A DNA stretch of 64,000 nucleotides from UBA2357 sp046295975 (GCA_046295975.1 JBKBMG010000006.1:71035-135034), one strand, 5' to 3'. Counted from the stretch's first letter, positions 43,024 to 52,289 are shown. The notes: generated by a model not told the origin, from the letters alone. Program-made: numbers and translations.

Positions 43024-44229
43024 TTAGCCGGTGCGCCGACGCAGACGCCACAGCGACGTGGTCTCTCGCGCGCGGGCCGCATGCAGGGCGTCATCGGTGT
43101 CGGTGGTCTTGCGATGGGTAGGGCGGGTATCGAGCCGGCCGGCCACTTCCAGGCCGGCGTCGGCGAACAATTGCAGGAGGCTGTCGCGATCGCGCAAACC
43201 GAGATGCTCCGCCAGATCGGACAAGATCAGCCAGGCTTCGCCGTCGGCCGCGAGGTGTGTGCCCAGCCCCTGGAGAAAACCGCGCAGCATGCGGCTGTCG
43301 GGGTCGTAGATGGCGGCCTCGATGGCCGTCGTCGGCCGTGCTGGCAGCCATGGCGGGTTGCACACCACGAGCGGTGCGACGCCGTCGGGAAACAGGTCGG
43401 TCGCCTGCATACGCACGCGTCCGGCGTAGCCCAGGCGTTCGAGGTTGGCGGCCGCGCAGGCGAGTGCGCGCGGGTCGAGATCGGTGGCGACGACCTCCTC
43501 GATGCCGCGTCGGGCGAGCAGGGCGGCGATCACCCCGGTGCCGGTGCCGATGTCGAAGGCGCGGCGGGTGGCGCCCGGTGGCAGCGGGGCCTGCGCGATC
43601 AGGTCGAGGTATTCGCCGCGTACCGGCGAGAACACGCCATAGCGGGGGTGGATGCGCGCGCCCAGCGCCGGTACGTCCACGCCGCGCGTCTGCCATTCAT
43701 ACGCACCGATCGCGCCCAGCACCGCGCGCATGGGAATCACGGCAGGTTCGGTGAGCGGCCCCCACGCGGCTTCGCACGCGGCGGCGGCTTCGGGGGCGCG
43801 GGGCAGGGGAATTCGATAGTTCGCATCAACGGGCAGCAACAGCATGGCCAGCGTACGTGCGCGCTGTGACTGGGCGAGACGGTGGCGATGAAAGTTCGCC
43901 GCGGGATCCTCCGCAGCGGCGTCCTTGGGGCGCCGGCTGCGACGGCCGGCGCGCGTCGCCCGGGTGGCGATGCGGCGCGCCACGGCGGCGAGCAACTGGC
44001 GGGCGTTGTGGTAGTCGCCGCGCCACAGCATGGCCGTCCCCTCGTTGGCGAGGCGGAAGGCGTCGTCGGCCTTGAGGCTGTCATCGACGACGACGACCCG
44101 CGCGGGGGGGCGAGCGTCGCTTTCGCTGAGCCAGCGCGCGTGCTGCGCTTCGCCGGCTTCAAGCCACGTCAGGGTAGGGGGCGGGGCGCCAGGTTCCGTG
44201 TTGGTGGACGTTTCGCTGGATGGCTTCAA
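43024..44229 (-). CDS. Class I SAM-dependent methyltransferase (RsmC/HemK-like)
   Basis: A 401-residue protein. The C-terminal methyltransferase domain (about 215-400) has motif I AFDIGTGTGVIAALLARRG, acidic loop VVATDLDPRAL and the catalytic NPPW (VVCNPPWLPARP) typical of amino-group N-methyltransferases. The N-terminal part (about 1-140) contains a basic, Ala/Arg-rich segment (ATRATRAGRRSRRPKD). The substrate is unknown; rRNA or protein glutamine are possibilities. The start is TTG at 44229, overlapping the previous gene's stop (TTGA) with GGAG 8 nt upstream, so it is coupled to the DsbA-like gene. Confidence 0.83.
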   Translation of the reverse strand: MKPSSETSTNTEPGAPPPTLTWLEAGEAQHARWLSESDARPPARVVVVDDSLKADDAFRLANEGTAMLWRGDYHNARQLLAAVARRIATRATRAGRRSRRPKDAAAEDPAANFHRHRLAQSQRARTLAMLLLPVDANYRIPLPRAPEAAAACEAAWGPLTEPAVIPMRAVLGAIGAYEWQTRGVDVPALGARIHPRYGVFSPVRGEYLDLIAQAPLPPGATRRAFDIGTGTGVIAALLARRGIEEVVATDLDPRALACAAANLERLGYAGRVRMQATDLFPDGVAPLVVCNPPWLPARPTTAIEAAIYDPDSRMLRGFLQGLGTHLAADGEAWLILSDLAEHLGLRDRDSLLQLFADAGLEVAGRLDTRPTHRKTTDTDDALHAARARETTSLWRLRRRTG

Positions 44230-44864
44230 CGTGGCGCTCCGGCGGTCGTGTCCGACCCGCTCGCGGGCGCACTCAGTGCCCAAGCCAGCGCATCCTCCAG
44301 CCGGTCGTTGCCCCAGAACAACTCCTCGCCAATGCGGAAGCTTGGTGCGCCGAACAGTCCGGTCTCAGCGGCGTGTTCGGTTTGCAGCCGCAAGGCCTGC
44401 TTGTTTTCGTCGGCCGTTGCACGGTCGATGATGGCTGCGGAAGGCAGCCCCAGTCCGTCGAGCAGCGACGCGATGACTTCAGGCTCGCCGATGTCGCGGT
44501 CGTCGGCAAAACTGGCAGTCATTACCGCCCGCGAGAAGGCCGGTGTCCAGCCTTCGGACGTGCCGGCGAGCGCGACCCGCGCGGCCAGCAGGCCATTGCG
44601 CGGAAAGCGGCTGGGCATGCGGAACGGCAGATCGTATTTGGCGGCGAGGCGGGCGAGGTCCCGCCACATGTAGCGTCCCTTGGGCGGGTAGATGTTGAAG
44701 GGGGAGTCGTTCCAGCCCAGCGAGAGGAACACCGGGCCAAGCAGGAACGGCCGCCAGACGACATCGACTCCGGCGGCCTCGGCCGCGGCTTCGATGCGCA
44801 TGACCGAAAGATAGGAATAGGTGCTTGCGAATTCGTACCAGAATTCGAGCGCAGGGCGTGTCAT
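44226..44864 (-). CDS. DsbA-fold 2-hydroxychromene-2-carboxylate isomerase family protein
   Basis: A 212-residue kappa-GST-like protein. LEFWYEFASTYSYLSVMRIE has Ser/Thr in place of a CxxC active site, VWRPFLLGPVFLSLGWNDSPFN is the family's glutathione-binding region, and FGAPSFRIGEELFWGNDRLEDAL is the C-terminal signature. Members isomerise naphthalene-pathway intermediates or act as glutathione transferases; the actual substrate cannot be told. It is cotranscribed with the downstream methyltransferase, and BenE lies upstream on the same strand. GGAG is 10 nt before the ATG. Confidence 0.88.
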   Translation of the reverse strand: MTRPALEFWYEFASTYSYLSVMRIEAAAEAAGVDVVWRPFLLGPVFLSLGWNDSPFNIYPPKGRYMWRDLARLAAKYDLPFRMPSRFPRNGLLAARVALAGTSEGWTPAFSRAVMTASFADDRDIGEPEVIASLLDGLGLPSAAIIDRATADENKQALRLQTEHAAETGLFGAPSFRIGEELFWGNDRLEDALAWALSAPASGSDTTAGAPR

Positions 44865-45026
44865 GGCGAGATCTCCGGATGTCGGGGGGTACGACTGGTG
44901 CTTCCGGCGCCGCCGCGGCCGCCGCGCGCACGCCCCGGACGCCGGAGCCACGGCACCGGCGCGCAGTGCGCATGGTACCGCAAGCCGGGATGGGCTGTCC
45001 GGGTCGAGCCCCATCCTGGTTGGTTG

Positions 45027-46223
45027 CTAGTCCTTCCGGCGGGCGCCACTGACGGCAAAGGCGAGCAGCCCCAACACCAGACCCCAAAATGCGCTGCCGA
45101 TGCCACCCAGGGAGATACCCGAGGCGGTGACGGCGAAGGTGATCATGGCGGCCTCGCGCGCGCGCTCGTCCGCCAACGCGCCGGCGAGGCTGTTGCCAAT
45201 GGTGCCCAATAGCGCGAAGCCGGCGATTGCGAGGACGAGTTCGGCCGGAAACGCCGCGAACAAGCCCGCCACGGTCGCACCGAACACCCCGGTGAGGAGA
45301 TAGAACACCCCCGCCCAGATCGATGCGAGGTAGCGTCGTGCGGGGTCGGGGTCGGCATCCCGACTCATGCAGATGGCAGCGGTGATCGCTGCAAGGTTGT
45401 AGGCGAATCCGCCGAAGGGGGCGAAGACCAGGCCGGTGGCGCCGGTCCAGCCAATGAGTGGCGAGGCCGGCGTACTGTAGCCGTTGGCCCGCATTACGGC
45501 GAGGCCGGGCAGGTTCTGCGATGCCATGGTGACGATGAAGAGCGGCAGCCCGATGCCGATCAGGGTGGCCGGCGAGAACTGCGGCGCGGTGAATACCGGC
45601 CGTGCCACTGCCAGCGTCACTGCATCGAGGTGGATGCTGCCTTGCATGGCGGCTACCACCAGGCCGACCAGCAGGGTGAGCGGTATGGCATAGCGCGGGA
45701 GCAGTCTGCGGCCGGCGAGGTAGCACGCGAACATCGTCGCCACCAGCACGAAGTCGGTGCGCAGTGCGACGAAGGCGTCAAGGCCGAAGCGAAGCAGCAC
45801 GCCAGCCAGCATCGCCGCCGCGAGCGCGGCTGGAATGCGGTGCATGATGCGGTCGAACCAGCCCGAGAAGCCGCATAGGGCGATCAGTGCGGAGGAGAAC
45901 AGAAAGGCGCCAATCGCCTCGGCCATGGGTATGCCTGGCAGCGACGTCACCAGCAGCGCCGCGCCGGGGGTGGACCAGGCGGTGAGCACCGGACTGCGGT
46001 AGCGCAGCGACAGGCCGATGCAGGTTACGCCCATGCCGATGCCAAGCGCCCATAGCCATGAACCCAGTTCCGCGGCCGAGGCGCCGCCGGCCGTGGCTGC
46101 CTGGAACACGATGGCGGCAGAACTGGTATAACCGACGAGCACGGCGATGAAGCCGGCCGAGAGATGAGAGGGGCTGAAGTGGAACCGCGTGCGCGCGTTC
46201 CTGGTTTCGTCTTCGGTTTGCAT
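45027..46223 (-). CDS. benE: BenE-family benzoate/H+ symporter-like transporter
   Basis: A 398-residue inner-membrane transporter with about 12 hydrophobic segments. Family features are the N-terminal SAGFIAVLVGYTSSAAIVFQAA, LTAWSTPGAALLVTSLPG, MASQNLPGLAVMRANGY and FGGFAYNLAAITAAI. BenE relatives import benzoate or similar aromatic acids, though substrate range is broad and not confirmed here. It is divergent from an XRE-cupin regulator, with two 16-18-bp palindromes between the genes, so control by that regulator is likely. Confidence 0.9.
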   Translation of the reverse strand: MQTEDETRNARTRFHFSPSHLSAGFIAVLVGYTSSAAIVFQAATAGGASAAELGSWLWALGIGMGVTCIGLSLRYRSPVLTAWSTPGAALLVTSLPGIPMAEAIGAFLFSSALIALCGFSGWFDRIMHRIPAALAAAMLAGVLLRFGLDAFVALRTDFVLVATMFACYLAGRRLLPRYAIPLTLLVGLVVAAMQGSIHLDAVTLAVARPVFTAPQFSPATLIGIGLPLFIVTMASQNLPGLAVMRANGYSTPASPLIGWTGATGLVFAPFGGFAYNLAAITAAICMSRDADPDPARRYLASIWAGVFYLLTGVFGATVAGLFAAFPAELVLAIAGFALLGTIGNSLAGALADERAREAAMITFAVTASGISLGGIGSAFWGLVLGLLAFAVSGARRKD

Positions 46224-46294
46224 GGGTTCGGGCGCGTGTCGTGGCAGTGGGCAGGGGCGGCGGCCGGTTGTTGTGCAGGTGGGTCGTCGCGGGT

Positions 46295-46312
46295 TGTGCG
46301 TTTTAGCGCACG
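46295..46312. promoter_or_regulatory. Palindromic operator 1 between benE and the XRE-cupin gene
   Basis: TGTGCGTT-TT-AGCGCAC(G) is a near-perfect copy of the second palindrome 49 bp downstream. The pair occupies the 268-nt divergent promoter region, a typical layout for an autoregulated repressor that also controls its neighbour. Confidence 0.6.
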
Positions 46313-46343
46313 GTCGGGTATTGTAGTCGAATACGTGCTTGAA

Positions 46344-46361
46344 TGTGCGTTTTAACGCACA
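46344..46361. promoter_or_regulatory. Palindromic operator 2 between benE and the XRE-cupin gene
   Basis: TGTGCGTT-TT-AACGCACA is a perfect 18-bp inverted repeat. It lies about 120 nt from the benE ATG and 130 nt from the regulator's start. Confidence 0.65.
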
Positions 46362-46491
46362 CTGGGCGCTGCTGAAGCCCAGCCGGTGCGCGAGTGCGCC
46401 AGATGGCGGCCAAGGGCGTGTCGTTGGCGTCCGGTCTTCGAGATGTGATCCGTAGTTCGTGATTCGTTTGTGATGTGAGGGGGGAGAAGAC

Positions 46492-47094
46492 TTGGAAGCG
46501 CACAGGCATGCACCCGATCTCTACCTGGCGGATACCCTGAGACGGATGCGCAAGGCCCGGGGTTGGAGTCTGGACCGCGCCGCCCAGGCGACGGGGGTGA
46601 GCAAGGCGATGCTGGGGCAGATCGAGCGTGGCGAATCCAGCCCGACAGTCGCGACTTTGTGGAAGATTGCCGGGGGGTTCGATGCCTCGCTGTCGAGCTT
46701 TCTGGAGCCACCGCCAGCCGAACGCTGCGGCACGGTGTTTCGTGACGCCGCCCGCTTGCGACGCCAGCCCGCAGCCGATGGCATGCTGGTGGCGACCTTG
46801 TTCCCGTTCGAGCCGCGCTTCGGTTTCGAACTGTTCGAACTGACGCTGCTGCCGGGGTACGAGCGTGAGTCCGAGCCGCACGAGGCGGGCGTAATCGAAC
46901 ACGTGCTGATGGTGGAGGGGCGTATGGAGATGCGGCTGGAGGGCGAGTGGATCGCCCTTGACGAAGGCCAGGCCCTGCGCTTCGCGGCCGACCGGCCGCA
47001 CGGCTATCGCAATCCCGGCAAGGTGCCGGCCGTATTCCACAACCTGATCTGCTACGCACCGCGTACGCAGCCGGGTGGCACGCTTGACCCCTGA
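46492..47094 (+). CDS. XRE-family regulator with C-terminal cupin domain
   Basis: A 200-residue repressor-type protein: an N-terminal lambda-Cro-like helix-turn-helix (LADTLRRMRKARGWSLDRAAQATGVSKAMLGQIERG split over about 12-50, then SSPTVATLWKIAGG) and a C-terminal cupin (about 110-195, with SEPHEAGVIEHVLMVEGRMEM and RFAADRPHGYRN). Relatives sense small molecules such as polyamines or sulfur compounds. The start is TTG at 46492, preceded by AGGGGGGAG. It probably binds the two palindromes in its own promoter region and controls the BenE-type transporter. The 294 nt after the gene (47095-47388) hold no other gene. Confidence 0.9.
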   Translation: MEAHRHAPDLYLADTLRRMRKARGWSLDRAAQATGVSKAMLGQIERGESSPTVATLWKIAGGFDASLSSFLEPPPAERCGTVFRDAARLRRQPAADGMLVATLFPFEPRFGFELFELTLLPGYERESEPHEAGVIEHVLMVEGRMEMRLEGEWIALDEGQALRFAADRPHGYRNPGKVPAVFHNLICYAPRTQPGGTLDP

Positions 47095-47388
47095 ATCCTC
47101 GGTTTAGGGCTTCGTTTCACGAGTCCCCGGCCGTCGAGGGCTGCTCGCTGCGTCAGCGGGACAAGGGCTCTGCGTGTTCCTGAATGTTCGATGCCGTCGA
47201 CGAGTCAGTCGTTGTTCCGAGCAGTTGTCCGGACAGGGGATGAACGCGTCCACGCTTGCGCACTCGGCTTGCCATGATCGCGCAGGCAAGACTGCTTCCT
47301 TCGACCGACCCGGTCGTAACTCCCGTGTCACTTGTTAAGTCTTCGTCACACTCAAGGCAGAGAATTGCGCTCTCTTGGGAGGTGACTC

Positions 47389-49314
47389 ATGGAAAAGATC
47401 GATGCCGTTGCCACGCTCGGGCAGGCCGAACTGCTGAAGCCGGCGCGCGTGAAGGCTGCGCTGGCTGCCAATGATCGTTTGAAGCTCTATCTCAGCGTGC
47501 TGCAGGCGGCGCATACGCGGGCGGCGCGTGGCGATGCTCCGCCGCTCGATCTCGCACCGGAGTTCGCTGCTGCCGGTGTCAAGCTACCGTGGTTGGCCGA
47601 GGTGCCGGCGAACGCCTATCGCGAGGGGCAGACACTTCATCTCGGTGATTTTTCGCGTATCTGCGGGCTGTTGTCCGAAGACCTGCGCGCAATGGCACGC
47701 CCGTTGGAGGGCAGTCCCGACATCGATGCCCGCCTCGCGCATTGGTGCGAATGGCTTGCCCGCCGCGAGTCGGAGTCGCTGTCAATGGATGAGTTGCAGA
47801 CGATCACAAGCGGCAGGCGCAGTGATGGCAGTCTGCACGTGTTCATCATGGATCTGCACAAGGCCGTCAACCGGCTGGCCTCGGAGTTGTCGTCCGAGAT
47901 CATTGATGGCGCTCATGTGTGGCAGATCGACGAAACCGACCGACCACGCATCGCGGCGTTCATGCGCGGCCTCAACCGGACTCGAGCGTTGAAGCTGGAT
48001 CACCCCGGCTTGGACACCGCCGCCACCCGAGATGGCCCGCGTCTGCTCATTCAGAACGACATCGGCACCAATGATGCGCATGTTCTGGTGATCCAGGTCG
48101 AGGAAATGTGCGTGGTGCTGACCTATTCCGACCTGCACCGCCGGCGTTTCGCCTTCTTCCAGTCCTTGCTCGCGGAGCTGGGAGGGGTTTGGGGTGACCC
48201 GCAGGCACGTGCAACGGCCGGGCTTAACCTTGGCGAGACCTATTACGTAGGAACCGTGAGATTTGACTGTGAGGATGAGGATGGCATGTGCGCCGTGCTT
48301 GAGGGCATTGGTGTGCATATCGTCTTCCTGATTGACTGGAATCGCGCGCGCAAACGGTTGGAGTCGCTGGTCGGCAAGGCCGACGCGGTCGCGGTCCTGA
48401 CCGAGGCGGCGCGGCGTCAAGTCGGACATATGGCCTGGCTTTCGGCGGGGGGCGAGAAAACGGTGTTTGGTGCGATGCAGGCACTGGGGCCCGACTACTT
48501 CCGGATAGGCGACCGGCTCGATCGGGTAATGGGGGCCGACAAGGCTCGCGGCTTTCTGCTGGATGTCATGGAGCTGGCGCTCACCGCCGTGCGTCAGCGT
48601 CAACCGCTGGCGCTGGTCGCTGACGATACCCGGCTGCTTCTCGCACGCCACTTGAACCGGTACGACGAATTTGAGTTGCTGGCGGAGCACGCGGCATACT
48701 GCCACGCGCTTGCCGAAGCCCTGCACGATGGGCTCGCCCGTGGCCACGCATTCGATGCCTCGGCGGCGAGGCATCTCGCCGAGCATGCCAAGGATTGGGA
48801 ACGGCGCGCCGATCAACTGGTCGAGGATGCGCGCGCGCGTGCAGAAACGCGTCCGATGTGGGATGCGATCGCTGAACTGATGACCGTCGCCGATGACGTT
48901 GCGGATGCGCTCGAGGAGGCCGCCTTCCTGCTGTCCCTGATCGCGGCTGACCATCACCAAGGTTGGCGTGGCGAGGTACTGCAGACCATGCAGATGCTGT
49001 CCGAGGCTGTGCTCGGTGCGGTGCAGGATCACGTTCGGGCAGTCGAGATCGCGCGTGGTTTCGGCGAGGGGAGTTGCGCGGAAGATCACGAGGCCTTTGT
49101 CGCTGCGTCCTGGCGTGTCATGAATGCGGAACGCCAGTGCGATGTGCTGTTGCGGGACACGCGGCGGGCGTTGACCGAGCATGTCGTTGATGCAGCGACA
49201 TTGAGCCTCAGCACTGATTTCGCGCAGGCGCTGGAGGCCTCGACCGACTGGTTGCTCGCGACGGGCTACGGGCTGCGCAAGCTCGCGTTCAGCCGGATGG
49301 GGGTGGGGCGATGA
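47389..49314 (+). CDS. DUF47/PhoU-like protein with novel N-terminal region, partner of dikinase-like protein
   Basis: A 641-residue protein. The C-terminal part (about 430-635) has the helical DUF47/PhoU pattern: EHAKDWERRADQLVEDARARA, then ELMTVADDVADALEEAAFLL, and a second repeat NAERQCDVLLRDTRRAL. The metal-binding acidic residues of such bundles appear present. The N-terminal 1-400 is unfamiliar. It contains LHVFIMDLHKAVNRLASEL, LLIQNDIGTNDAHVLVIQVE and YYVGTVRFDCEDEDG, suggesting a globular nucleotide- or phosphate-handling domain; no transmembrane helix is seen. GGGAGGTGACTC precedes the ATG. Its stop overlaps the next gene's ATG (ATGA), so the two are translated together. PhoU-type domains usually sense phosphate status; here the pairing suggests a phosphotransfer partner or regulator. 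Function unassigned. Confidence 0.8.
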   Translation: MEKIDAVATLGQAELLKPARVKAALAANDRLKLYLSVLQAAHTRAARGDAPPLDLAPEFAAAGVKLPWLAEVPANAYREGQTLHLGDFSRICGLLSEDLRAMARPLEGSPDIDARLAHWCEWLARRESESLSMDELQTITSGRRSDGSLHVFIMDLHKAVNRLASELSSEIIDGAHVWQIDETDRPRIAAFMRGLNRTRALKLDHPGLDTAATRDGPRLLIQNDIGTNDAHVLVIQVEEMCVVLTYSDLHRRRFAFFQSLLAELGGVWGDPQARATAGLNLGETYYVGTVRFDCEDEDGMCAVLEGIGVHIVFLIDWNRARKRLESLVGKADAVAVLTEAARRQVGHMAWLSAGGEKTVFGAMQALGPDYFRIGDRLDRVMGADKARGFLLDVMELALTAVRQRQPLALVADDTRLLLARHLNRYDEFELLAEHAAYCHALAEALHDGLARGHAFDASAARHLAEHAKDWERRADQLVEDARARAETRPMWDAIAELMTVADDVADALEEAAFLLSLIAADHHQGWRGEVLQTMQMLSEAVLGAVQDHVRAVEIARGFGEGSCAEDHEAFVAASWRVMNAERQCDVLLRDTRRALTEHVVDAATLSLSTDFAQALEASTDWLLATGYGLRKLAFSRMGVGR

Positions 49315-50966
49315 CGACGGGCGCGAATCATGGGCAAGACGTGGTCGCCGACGCTGGGGATCGTCGTGCGGTCGCAGTGATCCACGTGGATGCGCCGCAA
49401 TCTGATCTTGGCCCGGAGGTGCTGGGCTTCAAGGCTTTCAATCTTGCACGCATGGCGGCACTCGGGCTCCCCGTGCCACCCGCATTCGTCATTGGCACGG
49501 GATGGTGCGTATCCGGTGCGCCGCTCGATGACGCGCTGTGGCGGCAGGCACTCGAAACGCTCGAGCGGCTGAGTGGTTTGCGTTTCGGCGACACGCGGAG
49601 ACCGCTCATGCTGTCGGTGCGTTCCGGTTCGGTTGTCTCGATGCCAGGCATGATGGATACGCTGCTCAACATCGGGCTAACGGACGCGACGCTCCCAGGG
49701 CTGATCCGCAGCAGCGGGCATCCGCGTCTCGCGTGGGACGCATATCGCCGCTTGATTGCCGGCTATGGCGAGATCGTCATGGGCATCGATCCAACTTTGT
49801 TCGAAAGCGATCTGGATGCCATTCGGGGGGATGTCGACGAGCGCGCACTGGATTTCGCGAGTCTGAGAGCGCTTGCTCGGCGCCATCTGGCCACCTACTT
49901 GCGTGCCTCCGGCGAGGCGTTTCCCCAGGACCCCCATGTTCAGCTACGCCGGGCGATTGCCGCGGTGTTCGCGTCCTGGTATGGCGACAAGGCCCGCACG
50001 TACCGCGAGCTGCATGGGATAGCACATGATCTGGGTACGGCGGTGACCGTTCAACGCATGGTGTTTGGCAACGCCGGTGGACTGTCCGGCGCTGGAGTTG
50101 GTTTTACGCGCGACCCGAATAGCGGTGAACGGCGCCCATGGATCGATTTCCTGTTCAACGCCCAGGGCGAGGACGTCGTCAGTGGCCGACGGTGTGCGCA
50201 CGGCCATGAGCAGCTGGCGATCGTGGCAGCCGACGTATGGCAGCGCTTGCTCGAAGCGGTTGAACGTCTCGAGATATTCTTCCGTGACATGCAGGATTTC
50301 GAATTCACCGTTCAGCAAGGCCAGCTCTATCTGCTGCAGACACGTGATGGAAAGCGTACGCCGCTTGCAGCAGCACGCATTGCGCTCGATCTGCTTGAGG
50401 AGGGGGTGATCGATGTCGAGACGGCACGTGAGCGGACGCGCGGTCTTGATTGGACGGTGCTGACGCAGCGGCGCATCGCCGACACTGACGGCTCCCTGAG
50501 CGAGCCGTTGGCGAGCGGTTCCGGAGCGGCGTCGGGCGTGGTTCGGGGTGAGTTGGTGCTGGACGAGACGCGCGCACGCATGCGCAGCGCCGCCGGCGAA
50601 CCGGTGATCCTCGTGCGCCAGGACGCCGAGACGCGGGATATCGCTGCGCTCGAAGTTGCCGAGGGTCTATTGACCCGGCGAGGCGCTCGGACGTCCCACG
50701 CTGCAGTAGTGGCCCGTCAGCTTGGCAAGGTGTGCGTGGTCGGCTGCGATGCGTTGCTTATCGACGAGGACGCCAGGACCATCACCCTGGGTGGGCAGAC
50801 GCTGCGCGAGGGCGCATGGCTGACTCTGGACGGAAACGAGGGCGCAGTGTATGCCGGAGCGGCAAACCTGGTCGAATTTGTGCCCGAGGGACTGCTGGCA
50901 CGCCTCGACAGGTTGCACAGTGGTTCCGGATTGGCAGGCTCGACCGAAGATGCGCGCCAAGGCTGA
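49311..50966 (+). CDS. Pyruvate-phosphate-dikinase-like protein lacking the PEP/pyruvate barrel
   Basis: A 551-residue protein with two of the three PPDK domains. The N-terminal ATP-grasp domain (about 25-345) has VRSGSVVSMPGMMDTLLNIG, GTAVTVQRMVFGNAGGLSGAG, GFTRDPNSGE, NAQGEDVVSG and RDMQDFEFTVQQGQLYLLQT. The swivelling phosphohistidine domain (about 390-510) has the catalytic His in RRGARTSHAAVVARQLGK. The roughly 340-residue C-terminal TIM barrel of a normal 870-900-residue PPDK is absent: the frame ends in a stop after about 40 further residues, and no barrel follows. Intact catalytic residues imply ATP-driven His phosphorylation, but the acceptor must lie elsewhere, perhaps on the coupled DUF47 protein. 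It could also be an orphan salvage dikinase. Confidence 0.85.
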   Translation: MTTGANHGQDVVADAGDRRAVAVIHVDAPQSDLGPEVLGFKAFNLARMAALGLPVPPAFVIGTGWCVSGAPLDDALWRQALETLERLSGLRFGDTRRPLMLSVRSGSVVSMPGMMDTLLNIGLTDATLPGLIRSSGHPRLAWDAYRRLIAGYGEIVMGIDPTLFESDLDAIRGDVDERALDFASLRALARRHLATYLRASGEAFPQDPHVQLRRAIAAVFASWYGDKARTYRELHGIAHDLGTAVTVQRMVFGNAGGLSGAGVGFTRDPNSGERRPWIDFLFNAQGEDVVSGRRCAHGHEQLAIVAADVWQRLLEAVERLEIFFRDMQDFEFTVQQGQLYLLQTRDGKRTPLAAARIALDLLEEGVIDVETARERTRGLDWTVLTQRRIADTDGSLSEPLASGSGAASGVVRGELVLDETRARMRSAAGEPVILVRQDAETRDIAALEVAEGLLTRRGARTSHAAVVARQLGKVCVVGCDALLIDEDARTITLGGQTLREGAWLTLDGNEGAVYAGAANLVEFVPEGLLARLDRLHSGSGLAGSTEDARQG

Positions 50967-51049
50967 CGCTTGATTTCCTGCTCGGTCGTGGGCTGCGTGC
51001 GGCCGCATCAGTATCGGCGAGATGGGCGGTCGCTTGCAGCGAGCATCGC

Positions 51050-52111
51050 TCACCGCAATGGCGTCATCACTTCCCGGATGTCCGCCGCCAGCGCACGCAC
51101 GCGCGCCTCCGACGTGTCCCATGCGCACATGAAGCGTGCCCCGCCATTGCCGATGAAGGTGTAGAAGCGCCAGCCGCGTTCCCGCAGTGCCTGCAGCGCG
51201 GGTTCGGACAGCTGCAGGAACACGCCGTTGGCCTGTACCGGGAACATCAACTCCACGCCGGGCACGTCGGCCACCAGATCGGCGAGCAGGCGCGCGCAGG
51301 CGTTGGCGTGGCTCGCGTGGCGAAGCCAGGCGCCGTCCTTCAACAGGCCGACCCAGGGGGCGGACAGGTAGCGCATCTTGGATGCGAGTTGGCCAGCCTG
51401 CTTGCAGCGGTACTCGAAATCCCGCGCGAGTGCGGTGTTGAAGAACAGGATCGCTTCGCCCACCGCCATGCCGTTCTTGGTGCCGCCAAAGCACAGCACG
51501 TCCACCCCGGCTTTCCAGGTGATGTCGGCGGGAGCGCACCCCAGCGAGGCGCAGGCGTTGGCGAAGCGGGCGCCGTCCATGTGCAGGTTGAGCCCGTGTT
51601 CGCGGCACACCGCGCTGACCGCGCGGACCTCGTCGGGGGTGTAGACGGTGCCGACCTCGGTTGCTTGGGTCAGCGTGACGACTTGGGGTTTGGGGTAGTG
51701 GATGTCCTTGCGTCGGGTAGCAACCTCGATCACCGCTTCCGGCGTGAGCTTGCCCTGCACGCCTGGGGCGACCAGCAGCTTGGAGCCGTTGGAAAAGAAC
51801 TCAGGCGCGCCGCATTCGTCGGTTTCGACATGGGCGGTGTCGGTGCAGATGACGCTGTGGTAGCTCTGGCACATCGCCGCGAGCGCGAGCGAATTGGCGG
51901 AGGTGCCATTGAACACGAAGAACACTTCGCAATCGGTATCGAACAGCTTGCGAAAGCCGTCCGCCGCAGCCTGTGTCCACTCGTCGTCGCCGTAGGCCGG
52001 GGCATGTCCCTGGTTGGCCTCGGCCATCGCCGCCCACGCCTCGGGGCAGATGCCCGCATAGTTGTCGCTGGCGAATTGCTGGTCGTTCCGGTCGTGTGCT
52101 TGTGCCGACAT
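51050..52111 (-). CDS. ltaE: Low-specificity L-threonine aldolase
   Basis: PLP enzyme cleaving L-threonine and allo-threonine to glycine and acetaldehyde. It is 353 residues. QQFASDNYAGICPEAW at the N-terminus and HAPAYGDDEWT are typical, FNGTSANSLAL is the phosphate-binding region, HMDGARFANA holds the PLP-contacting Asp, and CFGGTKNGM holds the Schiff-base Lys. The ATG at 52111 is chosen over an upstream open frame of unrelated sequence. It is convergent with the dikinase-like gene and not obviously in an operon. Confidence 0.93.
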   Translation of the reverse strand: MSAQAHDRNDQQFASDNYAGICPEAWAAMAEANQGHAPAYGDDEWTQAAADGFRKLFDTDCEVFFVFNGTSANSLALAAMCQSYHSVICTDTAHVETDECGAPEFFSNGSKLLVAPGVQGKLTPEAVIEVATRRKDIHYPKPQVVTLTQATEVGTVYTPDEVRAVSAVCREHGLNLHMDGARFANACASLGCAPADITWKAGVDVLCFGGTKNGMAVGEAILFFNTALARDFEYRCKQAGQLASKMRYLSAPWVGLLKDGAWLRHASHANACARLLADLVADVPGVELMFPVQANGVFLQLSEPALQALRERGWRFYTFIGNGGARFMCAWDTSEARVRALAADIREVMTPLR

Positions 52112-52289
52112 GCTGTTCTCGCTCGATGGGTCGCGTACCCGCGCGGGTCGCCCAGGCCGGGGTCGAGCCGACCAGGGGGCACGCCAGACGCGGGGCACCC
52201 TTATGGGGAAGGGCGAGATGTTAGCGGCTTTGCGTCCCCAGCGGTAGCATCCCGAGCGGGTTGGTTTCCGGAAGACGGGGGGCGATGGA

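Noticed and set aside
47323..47350. Pho-box-like pair of GTCAC repeats upstream of the DUF47 gene
   Set aside because: The repeats are about 18 nt apart rather than the 11-nt period of a Pho box, so PhoB control cannot be claimed from sequence.
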